A DNA stretch of 49,110 nt from an uncultured Prochlorococcus sp. (GCA_902590355.1 CACIWI010000006.1:1-49110); one strand, 5' to 3'; shown: positions 17,271-24,843, counted from the first letter of the stretch. The notes: generated by a model not told the origin, from the sequence alone. Translations and numbers: made by a program.

Positions 17271-17705
17271 TTAACTTTGTGCTTGATAGCAGTTCTGGCA
17301 AAGTCCGAAATACTCCAGAGTATGGAACAACAATTGGAATTTCTTTGGATTTGTTTTGGGTGTATGAATATCTTTTACAGGGCACCCTTCCATTTTTGAA
17401 GTCTCACCACATTGAACGCATGTCAAATGATGAATGTCTCTATCTACGGGAGTGTAAAGAACCTCTCCTGTTGGGAGATGTCTAGAACGTATTAAACCAT
17501 GCTTTATAAGAACTTGAAGATTCCTGTATACAGTTGTCAGTCCCATAGCTTTTCCGCTTTCAATCAATTGTCTATGCAACTCTTGACCGCTCAGTTCATC
17601 TTCACATTTATTAAGTTCTTCAAGAAGTTGTTCTTGTCTTTTGGTAATGTCAGACTTAGTTACCATTGTTTCCGAAATCTTTTTTTGTCCCGTATTTTTG
17701 ATCAT
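17271..17705 (-). CDS. zur: Fur-family regulator, probably Zur
   Basis: A 144-residue Fur-family repressor. The DNA-recognition helix region reads GLTTVYRNLQVL (about residues 55-66); CVQC (about 96-99) and CQNC (138-141) give the structural zinc site; HLTCVQCG and the CPVKDIHTP segment supply regulatory ligands. Context inside znuA-znuC-znuB makes zinc the likely corepressor. The ATG at 17705 is assigned, but an internal ATG at 17666 (MVTKSDITKRQEQ) gives a more typical N-terminus. It lies on the opposite strand between znuC and znuB, with its start 17 bases from that of znuB, so both may respond to one control region. Confidence 0.88.
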   Translation of the reverse strand: MIKNTGQKKISETMVTKSDITKRQEQLLEELNKCEDELSGQELHRQLIESGKAMGLTTVYRNLQVLIKHGLIRSRHLPTGEVLYTPVDRDIHHLTCVQCGETSKMEGCPVKDIHTPKTNPKKFQLLFHTLEYFGLCQNCYQAQS

Positions 17706-17722
17706 ACCGAATCAATAGATTA

Positions 17723-18508
17723 ATGTCTTTTATTAATAGCAGTTGGTGGCTTGTTCCTTTAATAATAACTATTTTTTCAGGAATTCTATGTCCAGCTATG
17801 GGAACTGTATTAATAACACATAGGAGATTACTTCAAGTAAATTTAATCTCTCACTGCGTTTTGCCAGGGCTTGCTTTAGCATTGGCGCTTGGAATTCATC
17901 CTTCAATTGGTGGGGTTATCAGTGGTCTTTTAGGTTCTGTAATTGCAGAAAGTTTAACTAATAAAAAGAGTGAAAACTATGAAGCAATAATGAACACAAT
18001 ATTAGCCGGAATGCTTGGGTTTGGAGTCCTTATAATCCCTCTACTCGGAATAAGGATTGATTTGGAGGCAGTATTATTTGGCGATTTATTGACAGCAAAT
18101 TTTGGAGATTTACTTAGAACAATAATTGCTTTTTTAGTATTTATACTTTTAATGACTTTTGGATATGAAAAGGTTGTTTATGTTGGATTAGATCCAGAAG
18201 GTGCATCCGCAAGTGGTATAAACGTATCTTTATTAAATCTTGCTTTGAGTTTTACAACGGCATTAGTAATTGTTAGTTCAATGTCAGCAGTGGGAGTGAT
18301 TCTTGTTATTGCTCTTCTTTCTACCCCAACACTGTTAGGGCTTAATAAGGCTCATAGTTTAAGAATTGGAATGATGAGGTCTTCATTTTTTGGATTATGT
18401 ATATCACTTCTGGGCTTTATTCTCTCTATAGTCTTTAATTTGTCGCCTGGACCTGCAATTAGTGTTATTTGTGTCGCATCTCTTTTGATTCCTAAACTTC
18501 GTAAATAA
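17723..18508 (+). CDS. znuB: Zinc ABC transporter permease ZnuB
   Basis: A 261-residue permease of the ABC-3 family with about eight membrane helices; RRLLQVNLISHCVLPGLALA near the start and the GLDPEGASASGI segment in the cytoplasmic half are typical of ZnuB/MntB proteins. It forms the channel for zinc delivered by ZnuA. It starts 17 bases from the divergent zur gene, so its promoter overlaps the zur 5' end; no clear TGATAAT palindrome was seen in that gap. Confidence 0.92.
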   Translation: MSFINSSWWLVPLIITIFSGILCPAMGTVLITHRRLLQVNLISHCVLPGLALALALGIHPSIGGVISGLLGSVIAESLTNKKSENYEAIMNTILAGMLGFGVLIIPLLGIRIDLEAVLFGDLLTANFGDLLRTIIAFLVFILLMTFGYEKVVYVGLDPEGASASGINVSLLNLALSFTTALVIVSSMSAVGVILVIALLSTPTLLGLNKAHSLRIGMMRSSFFGLCISLLGFILSIVFNLSPGPAISVICVASLLIPKLRK

Positions 18509-18655
18509 TTAAATCTTAAATGTCCAATCAGAGTTTAATGCTTGAGCTTCTGGATTGTTTTTTAAAGCTACTTCCATAGCCTCTTTTTTATTATTAGCTA
18601 TAACAACTTCATCAAATTCCTTTCCATTTTTTTTGAGACTTACTTTGAAACGCAT
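18509..18655 (-). CDS. Small conserved-type cyanobacterial protein, unknown
   Basis: A 48-residue ORF (start CAT complement at 18653-18655) beginning MRFKVSLKKNGKEFDEVVIA and continuing with a helix KKEAMEVALKNNP. The beta-beta-alpha pattern resembles short picocyanobacterial proteins of the same design (MRFxVxLxxxGxxxxExVIAxN). It starts at the very end of znuB, stop codon adjacent and convergent. Role unknown. Confidence 0.7.
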   Translation of the reverse strand: MRFKVSLKKNGKEFDEVVIANNKKEAMEVALKNNPEAQALNSDWTFKI

Positions 18656-18740
18656 AAAAAAATTTTTTAATTATTCAAAAGTTAACCACTAAGCAACTAG
18701 ATTTAAATACTTTTAAAAGTTAATTGATGAAATAGAAACT

Positions 18741-18989
18741 TTAGTTATTTTGAAGTTTTTCTACTACAGATTCTTTCTCAATTTTAGCTACATCCTGTAA
18801 TCCATTAGCATCAAACCAAGGAGCGTTTTCCCAATTAAATCCTTCACCAAACGTATTATCGGGAGCAGCTACGTACCAGTGACATGACGAATCGGGAACA
18901 TCTACAGCACATTTTGACCAGTCAGCTTCCCACTGTGGAACTTGTACCCACATCACAGATGCTAATAAAAAAGAAAAAATAAAATTCAT
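18741..18989 (-). CDS. Small exported Trp-rich protein, unknown
   Basis: An 82-residue protein with a hydrophobic signal-like N-terminus (MNFIFSFLLASVMWVQ) and a mature part rich in Trp with two cysteines (SKCAVDVPDSSCHWYVAAPDNTFGEGFNW). A disulfide is likely outside the cytoplasm. Base composition and a well-formed ORF support it as a gene; no family recognised. Confidence 0.65.
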   Translation of the reverse strand: MNFIFSFLLASVMWVQVPQWEADWSKCAVDVPDSSCHWYVAAPDNTFGEGFNWENAPWFDANGLQDVAKIEKESVVEKLQNN

Positions 18990-18998
18990 AATTATCGG

Positions 18999-19142
18999 TT
19001 AGCAAAATTTTGAAAGATTTTTTTCACATTCTTTCTTTCTTTTCTTCCAGTAATTCTCAAGTATTTGATATTTATGCTTATTTTCAAATTGACTTAAATG
19101 AATATTATTCTGATTCAGAACTGAAGTATTTTTGATTTTCAT
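18999..19142 (-). CDS. Small protein with EN-YWKKRKKECEKN motif, unknown
   Basis: A 47-residue ORF, ATG at 19142. The C-terminal half (QILENYWKKRKKECEKNLSKFC) resembles the conserved core of very short picocyanobacterial proteins of the form LLxYWxxxCxxNPxxxxC. It lies 9 bases downstream in the transcript order from nothing clear, between two other short minus-strand genes. Function unknown; translation not proven. Confidence 0.5.
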   Translation of the reverse strand: MKIKNTSVLNQNNIHLSQFENKHKYQILENYWKKRKKECEKNLSKFC

Positions 19143-19218
19143 GACTCAAACTGTCTATGTAGAACATATTTAAGACACTTTATAGATTTTTTGAAGTGAA
19201 TTTATACTTAATTTTGTC

Positions 19219-19353
19219 TTACTTTTGTGTAGGTAAGTATTTTTCGGGATTATTTTCAATATAAGTAAGCGAATATTTGACAATACCGACTATTACTGAA
19301 AAAAGAGCAATTGCCGAAATAATAAAAATGATTTTTTTGTATATGCTTTTCAT
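19219..19353 (-). CDS. Small single-helix membrane protein, unknown
   Basis: A 44-residue ORF with one hydrophobic helix (IIFIISAIALFSVIVGIV, about residues 8-25) after a basic N-terminus, and a short polar C-terminus. It is one of three successive short minus-strand ORFs (18741-19353). No family recognised. Confidence 0.5.
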   Translation of the reverse strand: MKSIYKKIIFIISAIALFSVIVGIVKYSLTYIENNPEKYLPTQK

Positions 19354-19439
19354 GAACTTTTTATGTTTTTGATTATTTTTTTCATCAACGCCCAATTTTT
19401 CTGAAAGATTTAAATAATTAGTAATTTATACTGTAGCCT

Positions 19440-19541
19440 TTTAAATTACCTACGGAGTAAATTAGATACATCAGAAACTCCTCACACACTTTTTTCTGAT
19501 AACTTTAAAAGTACTCGACCGCAATGTTTGAGTACTTTTTG
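19440..19541 (+). ncRNA. Yfr1-type small RNA (Yfr1/Yfr10 family candidate)
   Basis: Contains ACTCCTCACAC at 19477-19487, the 11-nt motif that is invariant in the cyanobacterial small RNA Yfr1, which pairs with ribosome binding sites of target mRNAs such as porin genes. A -10 element TATACT lies at 19427-19432, giving a start near 19440. An 8-bp helix ATCAGAAA/TTTCTGAT would place the motif in a loop. A 10-bp stem (19507-19516 with 19530-19539) followed by T residues forms the terminator. At about 100 nt it is longer than classical Yfr1, and no guaB or trxA neighbour is present, so it may be a Yfr1 paralogue (I recall one named Yfr10). No ORF of note overlaps. Confidence 0.75.
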
Positions 19542-19621
19542 TATTTTTTGCGATGTGACAGTTAAGATAGAGGTCTATTAGGCATTACATATTTTGAAAT
19601 TAAGTGTGATATTAAATATGT

Positions 19622-19712
19622 GTGTAGGAGGAATTGATTTATTTCAGTGGAAACAAGGAAACACTTTATATAAATCAATTTTAAAAAGATCTCTCTCTGA
19701 GAGGTCTTTTTT
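19622..19712 (+). ncRNA. Yfr2-family small RNA
   Basis: Contains GGAAACAAGGAAACA at 19649-19663, the tandem GGAAACA loop diagnostic of the Yfr2 (CyaR1) family of abundant cyanobacterial small RNAs. It is enclosed by AGTG/CACT and by an 11-bp helix AATTGATTTAT (19632-19642) with ATAAATCAATT (19670-19680). A terminator follows: AGATCTCTC with GAGAGGTCT and a run of T residues from 19707. A -10-like TATTAA lies near 19610. The 5' end also has AGGAGG. This begins about 80 bases after the Yfr1-type gene, in the same direction. Confidence 0.88.
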
Positions 19713-19850
19713 TTTTTTTTGGAATTTTTAGCAATACATATTAAATTCTGAATATAAAAACATATATGCTTTCTTCCAAAATAATTAGATACGTCATTAC
19801 AAATTAGTAATTTAATTCGTTAGATTATGGTTGGATAAATACTTCTGTTA

Positions 19851-20234
19851 ATGAAAATACTTTTTTTAGCAATTTTAATTTGTTCAAGCTTTTTATTCCC
19901 TTCTTCATCATTTGCCTCACATGTAGAACTAAAACCTTGTGTAGAGATCGCTCATTGTGTACGAGAAGAATGGGAGGTTAACAATATTGAGAAACCTTTT
20001 GAAGAGATTAAAACATTTATCGAAAACACTCCAAGAACTGAGATCATAGAAATTGATGGCGATTATCTTCATGCTGAGGCAACCAGTAAATGGATGAAGT
20101 ATGTAGACGACTTAGAAGTATCGTTTCTACCTGAATCAAGCATTTTATCAATAAGATCAGAATCAAGAGTTGGAGAAAGTGATTTAGGAGTGAATCAAAA
20201 AAGAGTTGATTTACTAAAATCGAAAATGTTTTAA
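19851..20234 (+). CDS. DUF1499-family exported protein
   Basis: A 127-residue protein with a signal peptide ending near SFASH, then a DUF1499-type domain: LKPCVEIAHCVREEW, PFEEIKTFIENTPRTEIIEIDGDYLHAEATSKWMKYVDDLEV and RSESRVGESDLGVNQKRVD are the family's conserved segments. DUF1499 proteins are widespread in cyanobacteria and plastid-bearing eukaryotes, with no settled function. Two Cys near the mature N-terminus could form a disulfide. Confidence 0.88.
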   Translation: MKILFLAILICSSFLFPSSSFASHVELKPCVEIAHCVREEWEVNNIEKPFEEIKTFIENTPRTEIIEIDGDYLHAEATSKWMKYVDDLEVSFLPESSILSIRSESRVGESDLGVNQKRVDLLKSKMF

Positions 20235-20364
20235 GATAAAAAATAATTTGTTTGTATTGTTTTTTGTATAACTTTTCCATTTAAAAAAAAATTTAGCAGA
20301 TAAAAACGTGATAATTGTCATCATGCCTTGATAATGGCAAATTTATTAGATTTCCTCTGAAAAG

Positions 20365-20649
20365 ATGATCATAAATTTTATATATTTATTTTTATCTAGT
20401 TTTGTTTTTTTCTGGTTTTATATAAACATTAAAAAATATGGACTTAAATGGATAATCAAAGGTCTTTTTCAAATTGGAATATTGGTATTATTCATTGGAG
20501 GGTTTTTTAAAATATTTTTCACCTTACCCCCTAATATATTTATAAAAATATTTTTTCTTATTATTTATACATGGTGCACTGTTGGAATAAATGTAAATTT
20601 CATGATCCCTTTGATTAGTTTGATTGATCAAAAAATAGTGAAAAAATAA
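20365..20649 (+). CDS. Small membrane protein with three helices, unknown
   Basis: A 94-residue hydrophobic protein with three predicted membrane segments (about residues 2-20, 33-52, 57-85). A 12-base motif GATTTCCTCTGA lies just upstream of the ATG and recurs in the intergenic stretch near 45.3 kb. No family recognised. Confidence 0.55.
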   Translation: MIINFIYLFLSSFVFFWFYINIKKYGLKWIIKGLFQIGILVLFIGGFFKIFFTLPPNIFIKIFFLIIYTWCTVGINVNFMIPLISLIDQKIVKK

Positions 20650-20699
20650 AACTAAAATAAATCTTTTTGCTTAATCTGCATCATTAAAATTTATAGGAT

Positions 20700-20810
20700 T
20701 TATTTTTTCCCTTTTGAAAGTCTTTTTCTTGTGTACCTAGTCTTTAATGCCAAGTCTGTCATTATGTATATTCCAAATAAAAGAAGAACTATTCCAATAA
20801 AGTATTTCAT
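20700..20810 (-). CDS. Very small single-helix membrane protein, unknown
   Basis: A 36-residue ORF: one membrane helix (residues 4-18) followed by a strongly basic tail (KTRYTRKRLSKGKK). The clean helix-plus-positive-tail design is typical of tiny membrane proteins in these genomes. It is 17 bases downstream of the OsmC gene on the same strand and could share its transcript. Confidence 0.5.
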   Translation of the reverse strand: MKYFIGIVLLLFGIYIMTDLALKTRYTRKRLSKGKK

Positions 20811-20827
20811 TATATTTTTTGTAATTA

Positions 20828-21247
20828 CTATGTTAGAGATTTATCATTATGCCAACTAATTTTAATATCTATTTCTTGAGATAAATTTCTTGTAACTGGA
20901 CATTCTCTGGAAGCTTTTTTCAAAAAATCAATAGTTTCATTAGAAGTGTTCTCTGGTATAAAAATATCTATTATTAGTTCTTTTATCTTCCTCTCGCTAT
21001 TTTGTGTCATTACTTTTTCAATATTTAAATATATACCTTTCAAATCAAATCCTTTCGATTTAGCTTTGATTGCCATAATGGTTAGCAGGCAAGTACCTAG
21101 AGATGTCGCTAATAAATCAGTTGGGGAAAAACTTTCACCTTTACCGCAGTGATCTAAAGGTGCATCAGTTCTAATAAGACTTCCAGATTGTAGATGAATA
21201 GCCTCACAGTTTAAATTTCCTAAATAAGAACATTTAACTTTAGTCAT
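20828..21247 (-). CDS. OsmC/Ohr-family protein, probable peroxide reductase
   Basis: A 139-residue OsmC-family protein. The two redox cysteines are in SLGTCLLTIMA (Cys53) and RECPVTRNL (Cys116), the arrangement used by OsmC/Ohr enzymes to reduce organic hydroperoxides with a thiol donor. The conserved FSPTDLLATSLGTC precedes the first Cys. It lies in a zone of small stress-type and membrane genes. Substrate (organic hydroperoxide or other) is not resolved. Confidence 0.88.
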   Translation of the reverse strand: MTKVKCSYLGNLNCEAIHLQSGSLIRTDAPLDHCGKGESFSPTDLLATSLGTCLLTIMAIKAKSKGFDLKGIYLNIEKVMTQNSERKIKELIIDIFIPENTSNETIDFLKKASRECPVTRNLSQEIDIKISWHNDKSLT

Positions 21248-21374
21248 TTTAGAAAAATTAAATTAGGAAAATATTATTAAAAAAAAATTATGGAACATAA
21301 CAAGATTATTGATGAGAAATTTTTATTTGCATATTAGTGGAGTATTAAGGAAATTCATCATTCAAGTTTTGAAA

Positions 21375-21617
21375 TCAGTTTTTATATCCATATTCCTCTA
21401 AGCAATACTCAATTAATTCAATTGATTTTTTAAGAGTTCTTTTATTTTTATTTTCTAGATCGAAACATTCATTTAAAACACGTACAGATTCGTTTAAGAA
21501 TGATTCTTCTTTATTTTTTATATCTTTAACTTGATTTATATAAATTAATTTTTTAATCCCAATTAGGGAAAATATGATTATTGATATTGTAAAAATTGCT
21601 ATTTTGAATTTATTCAT
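21375..21617 (-). CDS. Small membrane-anchored protein, unknown
   Basis: An 80-residue protein with an N-terminal hydrophobic helix (residues 5-22) and a charged helical remainder with two cysteines (LNECFDLENKNKR, ELIEYCLEEYGYKN). No family recognised. Confidence 0.55.
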   Translation of the reverse strand: MNKFKIAIFTISIIIFSLIGIKKLIYINQVKDIKNKEESFLNESVRVLNECFDLENKNKRTLKKSIELIEYCLEEYGYKN

Positions 21618-21680
21618 ACAATTAGTTATTACAAATATTTAATTTACTTAATATCTAAAAAATTTACATAGCTTATAGAA

Positions 21681-21782
21681 CTAAGTAATTACATATGTAG
21701 CTGCTGTTATTGCGATGGCAGTAATTGAAATGAAGATGTATGGAACAACCTTTAAAGGTATATATAGATTATTTTTAGACAT
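21681..21782 (-). CDS. Very small membrane protein, unknown
   Basis: A 33-residue ORF with a single membrane helix (YIFISITAIAITAATYVI) after a short polar N-terminus. Only the hydrophobic pattern and intact frame support it; it may be a chance ORF in AT-rich sequence. Confidence 0.4.
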   Translation of the reverse strand: MSKNNLYIPLKVVPYIFISITAIAITAATYVIT

Positions 21783-21897
21783 AACTACAACATTTATACA
21801 AAAAATTACATTCCCTTTAAACTTTATAAGTCTTCAAATATACAAATTAATTTTCTTTGTATAAATTCAATCCTTTTAAGGATTAACAAATTTATAT

Positions 21898-22104
21898 TCA
21901 TTGAATTTTCATTAAATAAAGTATCTCTAAATCCTGTCTTGAGTCCGATATTTTTCTTTTTAAAAAGATTAATTCTTCTTGGCTCATTTTTGATTCTTTT
22001 ATCATCAATTCTGCTTGTTCAATAGCATGTTCTATATTTCTAATTTTAATTTCTCTTATTGAGGGATCATCTTTACATGCTTTTTTAGTATTTGCATCTA
22101 ACAT
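21898..22104 (-). CDS. Small coiled-coil protein, unknown
   Basis: A 68-residue, strongly charged and probably all-helical protein (IREIKIRNIEHAIEQAELMI, SQEELIFLKRKISDSRQDLE) likely to form a helical hairpin. No motif for catalysis or DNA binding was seen. Confidence 0.55.
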   Translation of the reverse strand: MLDANTKKACKDDPSIREIKIRNIEHAIEQAELMIKESKMSQEELIFLKRKISDSRQDLEILYLMKIQ

Positions 22105-22161
22105 GTGTACGAAAAAATCACCTTGAATATAATCTAAATTAAAACTTCATTATGCTACAAA

Positions 22162-22249
22162 CGCAAATTTAATTAAAATAAATTATTATCAAGATAAGAA
22201 CTTTAATCTTAGCTAACCCTCTCTTCAATTGATCGAGTGGGTTTTTTTT
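22162..22249 (+). ncRNA. Candidate small RNA ending in an intrinsic terminator
   Basis: A TATGCT element near 22151-22156 is followed about 65 bases later by a hairpin ACCCTCTC ... GAGTGGGT (22216-22241, one T-T mismatch) and eight T residues. No ORF lies between. A separate TATACT element at 22258-22263 can serve the next gene, so this looks like an independent short plus-strand transcript of about 90 nt. Start point is estimated; the family is unknown. Confidence 0.35.
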
Positions 22250-22283
22250 ATGGTGTAATATACTCCTAGCATTTACTATTAAT

Positions 22284-22658
22284 TTGGAAGATTCAAAACT
22301 TAATCCTGAGGAAAATAATTCAATCGAATCGTCCCCCAATTTGAATGAAGACAATAAAGATCTTAATGATGGGAATAAAAAAGAAGAAAATGTAAAGGCA
22401 TTTACAGAATTTCTAGAGAAAGCAAGTAATCAAGATTCTTCAGAAGAAAAAGTAAAACTTGATTCTGGGCAACAAAAACCAAAAATTGACAAGTCACTTT
22501 TTAAAAGATTTCTTAATAATGGATTTGATGGTATTTCAACTAATCCAAACTATAAAATGTTGGCATTATTAATAGTCCTTTTAATTAATCTGTCTCTATT
22601 TTTTGTAATTGGCAATATGGGTAAAGCGTTTTTAAGAAATGCAGGAATTATGGGTTAA
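22284..22658 (+). CDS. Tail-anchored-like protein with acidic N-terminus, unknown
   Basis: A 124-residue protein with a TTG start at 22284, a low-complexity acidic and Asn/Lys-rich N-terminal half, then one hydrophobic helix (about residues 93-112) and a short tail. The TATACT at 22258-22263 leaves a leader of only about 15 bases. The conserved-looking part is the C-terminal third (FKRFLNNGFDGISTNPNYKM plus helix). No family recognised. Confidence 0.6.
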   Translation: MEDSKLNPEENNSIESSPNLNEDNKDLNDGNKKEENVKAFTEFLEKASNQDSSEEKVKLDSGQQKPKIDKSLFKRFLNNGFDGISTNPNYKMLALLIVLLINLSLFFVIGNMGKAFLRNAGIMG

Positions 22659-22755
22659 AAATTATTTATTTCTTTTTGGATATTCATCTTTACAATTTTG
22701 ATTCTTCAAATGAAACTGTGATATTTTCTTGTCAAATTAATATTTAAAAAAAAAT

Positions 22756-22917
22756 TTGGATAATAAAGAGCCAGAAAATCCAGTAGTTTATCTTTCTAAT
22801 TTAGTCAAGAAATTAGATGTAAAAAACAGAAATGGTTTAGTAGCCTTAGCAATAGTAAACCTTTTAGTGATACTTTTATTTAAATTCTATTTGAAAGGAT
22901 CTGGATTATTATCTTGA
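22756..22917 (+). CDS. Small membrane protein, unknown
   Basis: A 53-residue ORF if it starts at TTG 22756; a polar N-terminal part (NPVVYLSNLVKKLDVKNRNG) is followed by one membrane helix (LVALAIVNLLVILLF). The preceding gene has the same overall design (polar region, then helix), and both may be related small membrane proteins. Start is uncertain because no ATG or clear ribosome site is present. Confidence 0.45.
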   Translation: MDNKEPENPVVYLSNLVKKLDVKNRNGLVALAIVNLLVILLFKFYLKGSGLLS

Positions 22918-22935
22918 ATTTAACTGCTGGTAGTA

Positions 22936-23250
22936 TTATTCAGCATTCTCAAATTGTTTTGCTAATCTAAATGCCTTCTTAATTATTAGAAAGCCACCAT
23001 ATGCTCCTGCCAGTAAAGGTAATACTATTAAAGGGTTAGGGGAATAATCTGAATAATTTTTCACACCCTCAACATATTCATAACCTGAACATTTAAGAAA
23101 GATAAAGCTAAAAAATGTGATACTCCAACCAATGATTGATAAAAAGCCACCTTTTTTATCACCTTCGTAGAATCTGTCTAGACCTAAGCCCCAACCTCCT
23201 ATTAGGAATATTCCTCTAACAACAGAATTTTTTTCTTGATTTCTAAGCAT
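22936..23250 (-). CDS. TM2-domain membrane protein
   Basis: A 104-residue protein with the TM2 motif: a first helix GIFLIGGWGLGLDRFYEGDKKGG, where the short hairpin with LDRFYxG is the family signature, then two to three more hydrophobic segments. TM2 proteins are small membrane proteins of unclear function. Length and motif order are normal. Confidence 0.8.
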   Translation of the reverse strand: MLRNQEKNSVVRGIFLIGGWGLGLDRFYEGDKKGGFLSIIGWSITFFSFIFLKCSGYEYVEGVKNYSDYSPNPLIVLPLLAGAYGGFLIIKKAFRLAKQFENAE

Positions 23251-23381
23251 AATAAAAAAATGTTCATTATGAACATAACCTATTTGTATTTAAGATGTGA
23301 GAAGTTTTTATTAAGTAATCTTTAAAATAAATTTTTAATGGTTTTCTCTATAAATTACAAAATTATTATTCAGTGTTTTAA

Positions 23382-24152
23382 TTAATCATTAGAGATTGAA
23401 TTTGAATTCAACAAGGAAATTGAAGGCCTTATATAAATAAAAATAGACCCATACATATCCTGCATAATTCTCATTTCATCGTCTAAATATACTATTGAAA
23501 CCTGGCAATTTGGCGATTCTTTATTCCAAGGTAACTTATTCCATACCTCTTTAACTGGATACCATCTATCCATAAGTAATTCACTAAATAATGGAATCTT
23601 ATTAAGTCCATCAACTTTGGAAACTTTTGTTTTTTGTAGGTTCATATCAAGAAAATTATTTCTTAAAACTAAATCACTTGCTAGGGTTATTACTCTTCCA
23701 CCAAAAGTAGGCAATAGTTTGAACCAACCTAAGATAGGAATAGTTGTAAGCCCAAATATTGTAGTGTCAAATGTAGATATAAATTCTTTTTTTTCAAAAT
23801 CAATCTTTTGAGCAATTCTCCCAATAGTTGATATGCCAAAGGATCCTACTTGCAATTGATGTAATTTAAAAAAAAGATTACTTTTAAATTCATCATTTAA
23901 TGCCTTTTCAATAGCAAGGAAGAAAGGAGAACTTCGAAATAATTCAACATTAGAAAAAATCAATTCCCACTCTCCAGACAATAATTTTTCTGATATTTCA
24001 AAACTAAAGTCTTTAAGAGCATCAATCAATTCATCCATTTCATTAGCTTTTTCCTCATACATAGGAGAAATTAATTTATTTAATCGTTGCCCTCTATCTG
24101 TAACAGCAGCTATTTTATATATATTTGACTTTATCTCTCCAATTTCTTTCAT
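23382..24152 (-). CDS. PAP/fibrillin-family protein
   Basis: A 256-residue protein of the plastid-lipid-associated (fibrillin) family. The N-terminus has the helical lead (IAAVTDRGQRLN), then the lipocalin-like barrel with SGEWELIFSNVELFRSSPFF, GSFGISTIGRIAQKIDF and near the end a YLDDEMRIMQDMYGSIFIYIR segment, the family's C-terminal strand motif. Fibrillins bind lipids or quinones in thylakoids and lipid bodies. A second, shorter family member lies at 26588-27130. Confidence 0.85.
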   Translation of the reverse strand: MKEIGEIKSNIYKIAAVTDRGQRLNKLISPMYEEKANEMDELIDALKDFSFEISEKLLSGEWELIFSNVELFRSSPFFLAIEKALNDEFKSNLFFKLHQLQVGSFGISTIGRIAQKIDFEKKEFISTFDTTIFGLTTIPILGWFKLLPTFGGRVITLASDLVLRNNFLDMNLQKTKVSKVDGLNKIPLFSELLMDRWYPVKEVWNKLPWNKESPNCQVSIVYLDDEMRIMQDMYGSIFIYIRPSISLLNSNSISND

Positions 24153-24237
24153 AACTCCAATACAAGAAATACTTATTAATCTTAGGAATTTAATTTGATG
24201 TTGATGGCAATTTTAATAATGCTGGTAATAAAATCAA

Positions 24238-24420
24238 TTAATATTCTCCCCATCTTTTACCAATATCAAAACCCCATTCAGTGGTTAATTTAATTACTTC
24301 ATCATGATTCTTGCATTTTGAAAGGGATAACTTTTTACCAGGATTATTTTTTATTAGCTCAGCAATTTGATTAAGTTGCTCTATCTTTTTTAGAAAATTA
24401 CTTAGATCTTTATCTGACAT
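24238..24420 (-). CDS. Nif11-like peptide
   Basis: A 60-residue protein with the Nif11 pattern: N-terminal helix SDKDLSNFLKKIEQ, then IAELIKNNPGKKLSLSKCKNHDEVIKLTTEWGFDIGKRWGEY. Nif11-like sequences serve as leaders of ribosomally made peptides in some cyanobacteria. Here there is no double-Gly cleavage site and no core peptide, and no modifying enzyme lies nearby, so it is probably a free-standing member of unknown role. Confidence 0.75.
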   Translation of the reverse strand: MSDKDLSNFLKKIEQLNQIAELIKNNPGKKLSLSKCKNHDEVIKLTTEWGFDIGKRWGEY

Positions 24421-24424
24421 TTAT

Positions 24425-24532
24425 CTAGGAAGTAAATTTTTGATCATAAGTAAATATGTAATAAAGAACCCAGGCAACACCAATAATAAGAATCGCAATC
24501 ATTATATTTACTGACCAAACTACTTCTATCAT
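24425..24532 (-). CDS. Very small single-helix membrane protein, unknown
   Basis: A 35-residue ORF made mostly of one membrane helix (VNIMIAILIIGVAWVLYYIF). Its stop lies 4 bases before the start of the Nif11-like gene on the same strand, so both are probably one transcript. Similar in size and shape to small photosystem or cytochrome subunits, but I cannot match it to one. Confidence 0.5.
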   Translation of the reverse strand: MIEVVWSVNIMIAILIIGVAWVLYYIFTYDQKFTS

Positions 24533-24663
24533 GTAATTTTTTTTATATATTTTTAATATATCCAAAATTTAAATTAAATTAAATTAGCCGTTAATAATTT
24601 AAATCTAGAACAATACACTACTACTACTGGGTATATAGAATAGTCATAAATAGTTTAAAAATT

Positions 24664-24843
24664 ATGGGAGAAGCTAAGAGAAGGGAAGAGTTAGGTTTAC
24701 CACCTAGAGAAAAGAAAAAGGAAAAACAAATATCGAAAAATCAACTAAACAAAATTTTAAATAAATATCCTTATTTACCTTTCATTTTAGGTTTTTCATT
24801 ATTGGCAATATTAATTATCGATTTAGTTAATTACTACAAATAG
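24664..24843 (+). CDS. DUF2839-family small membrane protein
   Basis: A 59-residue protein starting MGEAKRREELGLPPREKKK, the DUF2839 signature of cyanobacteria, followed by a basic stretch and a C-terminal membrane helix (PFILGFSLLAILIIDLVNYY). Function of the family is unknown. The ATG is at 24664. Confidence 0.85.
   Translation: MGEAKRREELGLPPREKKKEKQISKNQLNKILNKYPYLPFILGFSLLAILIIDLVNYYK

Noticed and set aside
17231-17485. 84-aa plus-strand ORF across the znuC end
   Set aside because: It is antisense to zur, which has a clear Fur-family sequence; no conserved content.
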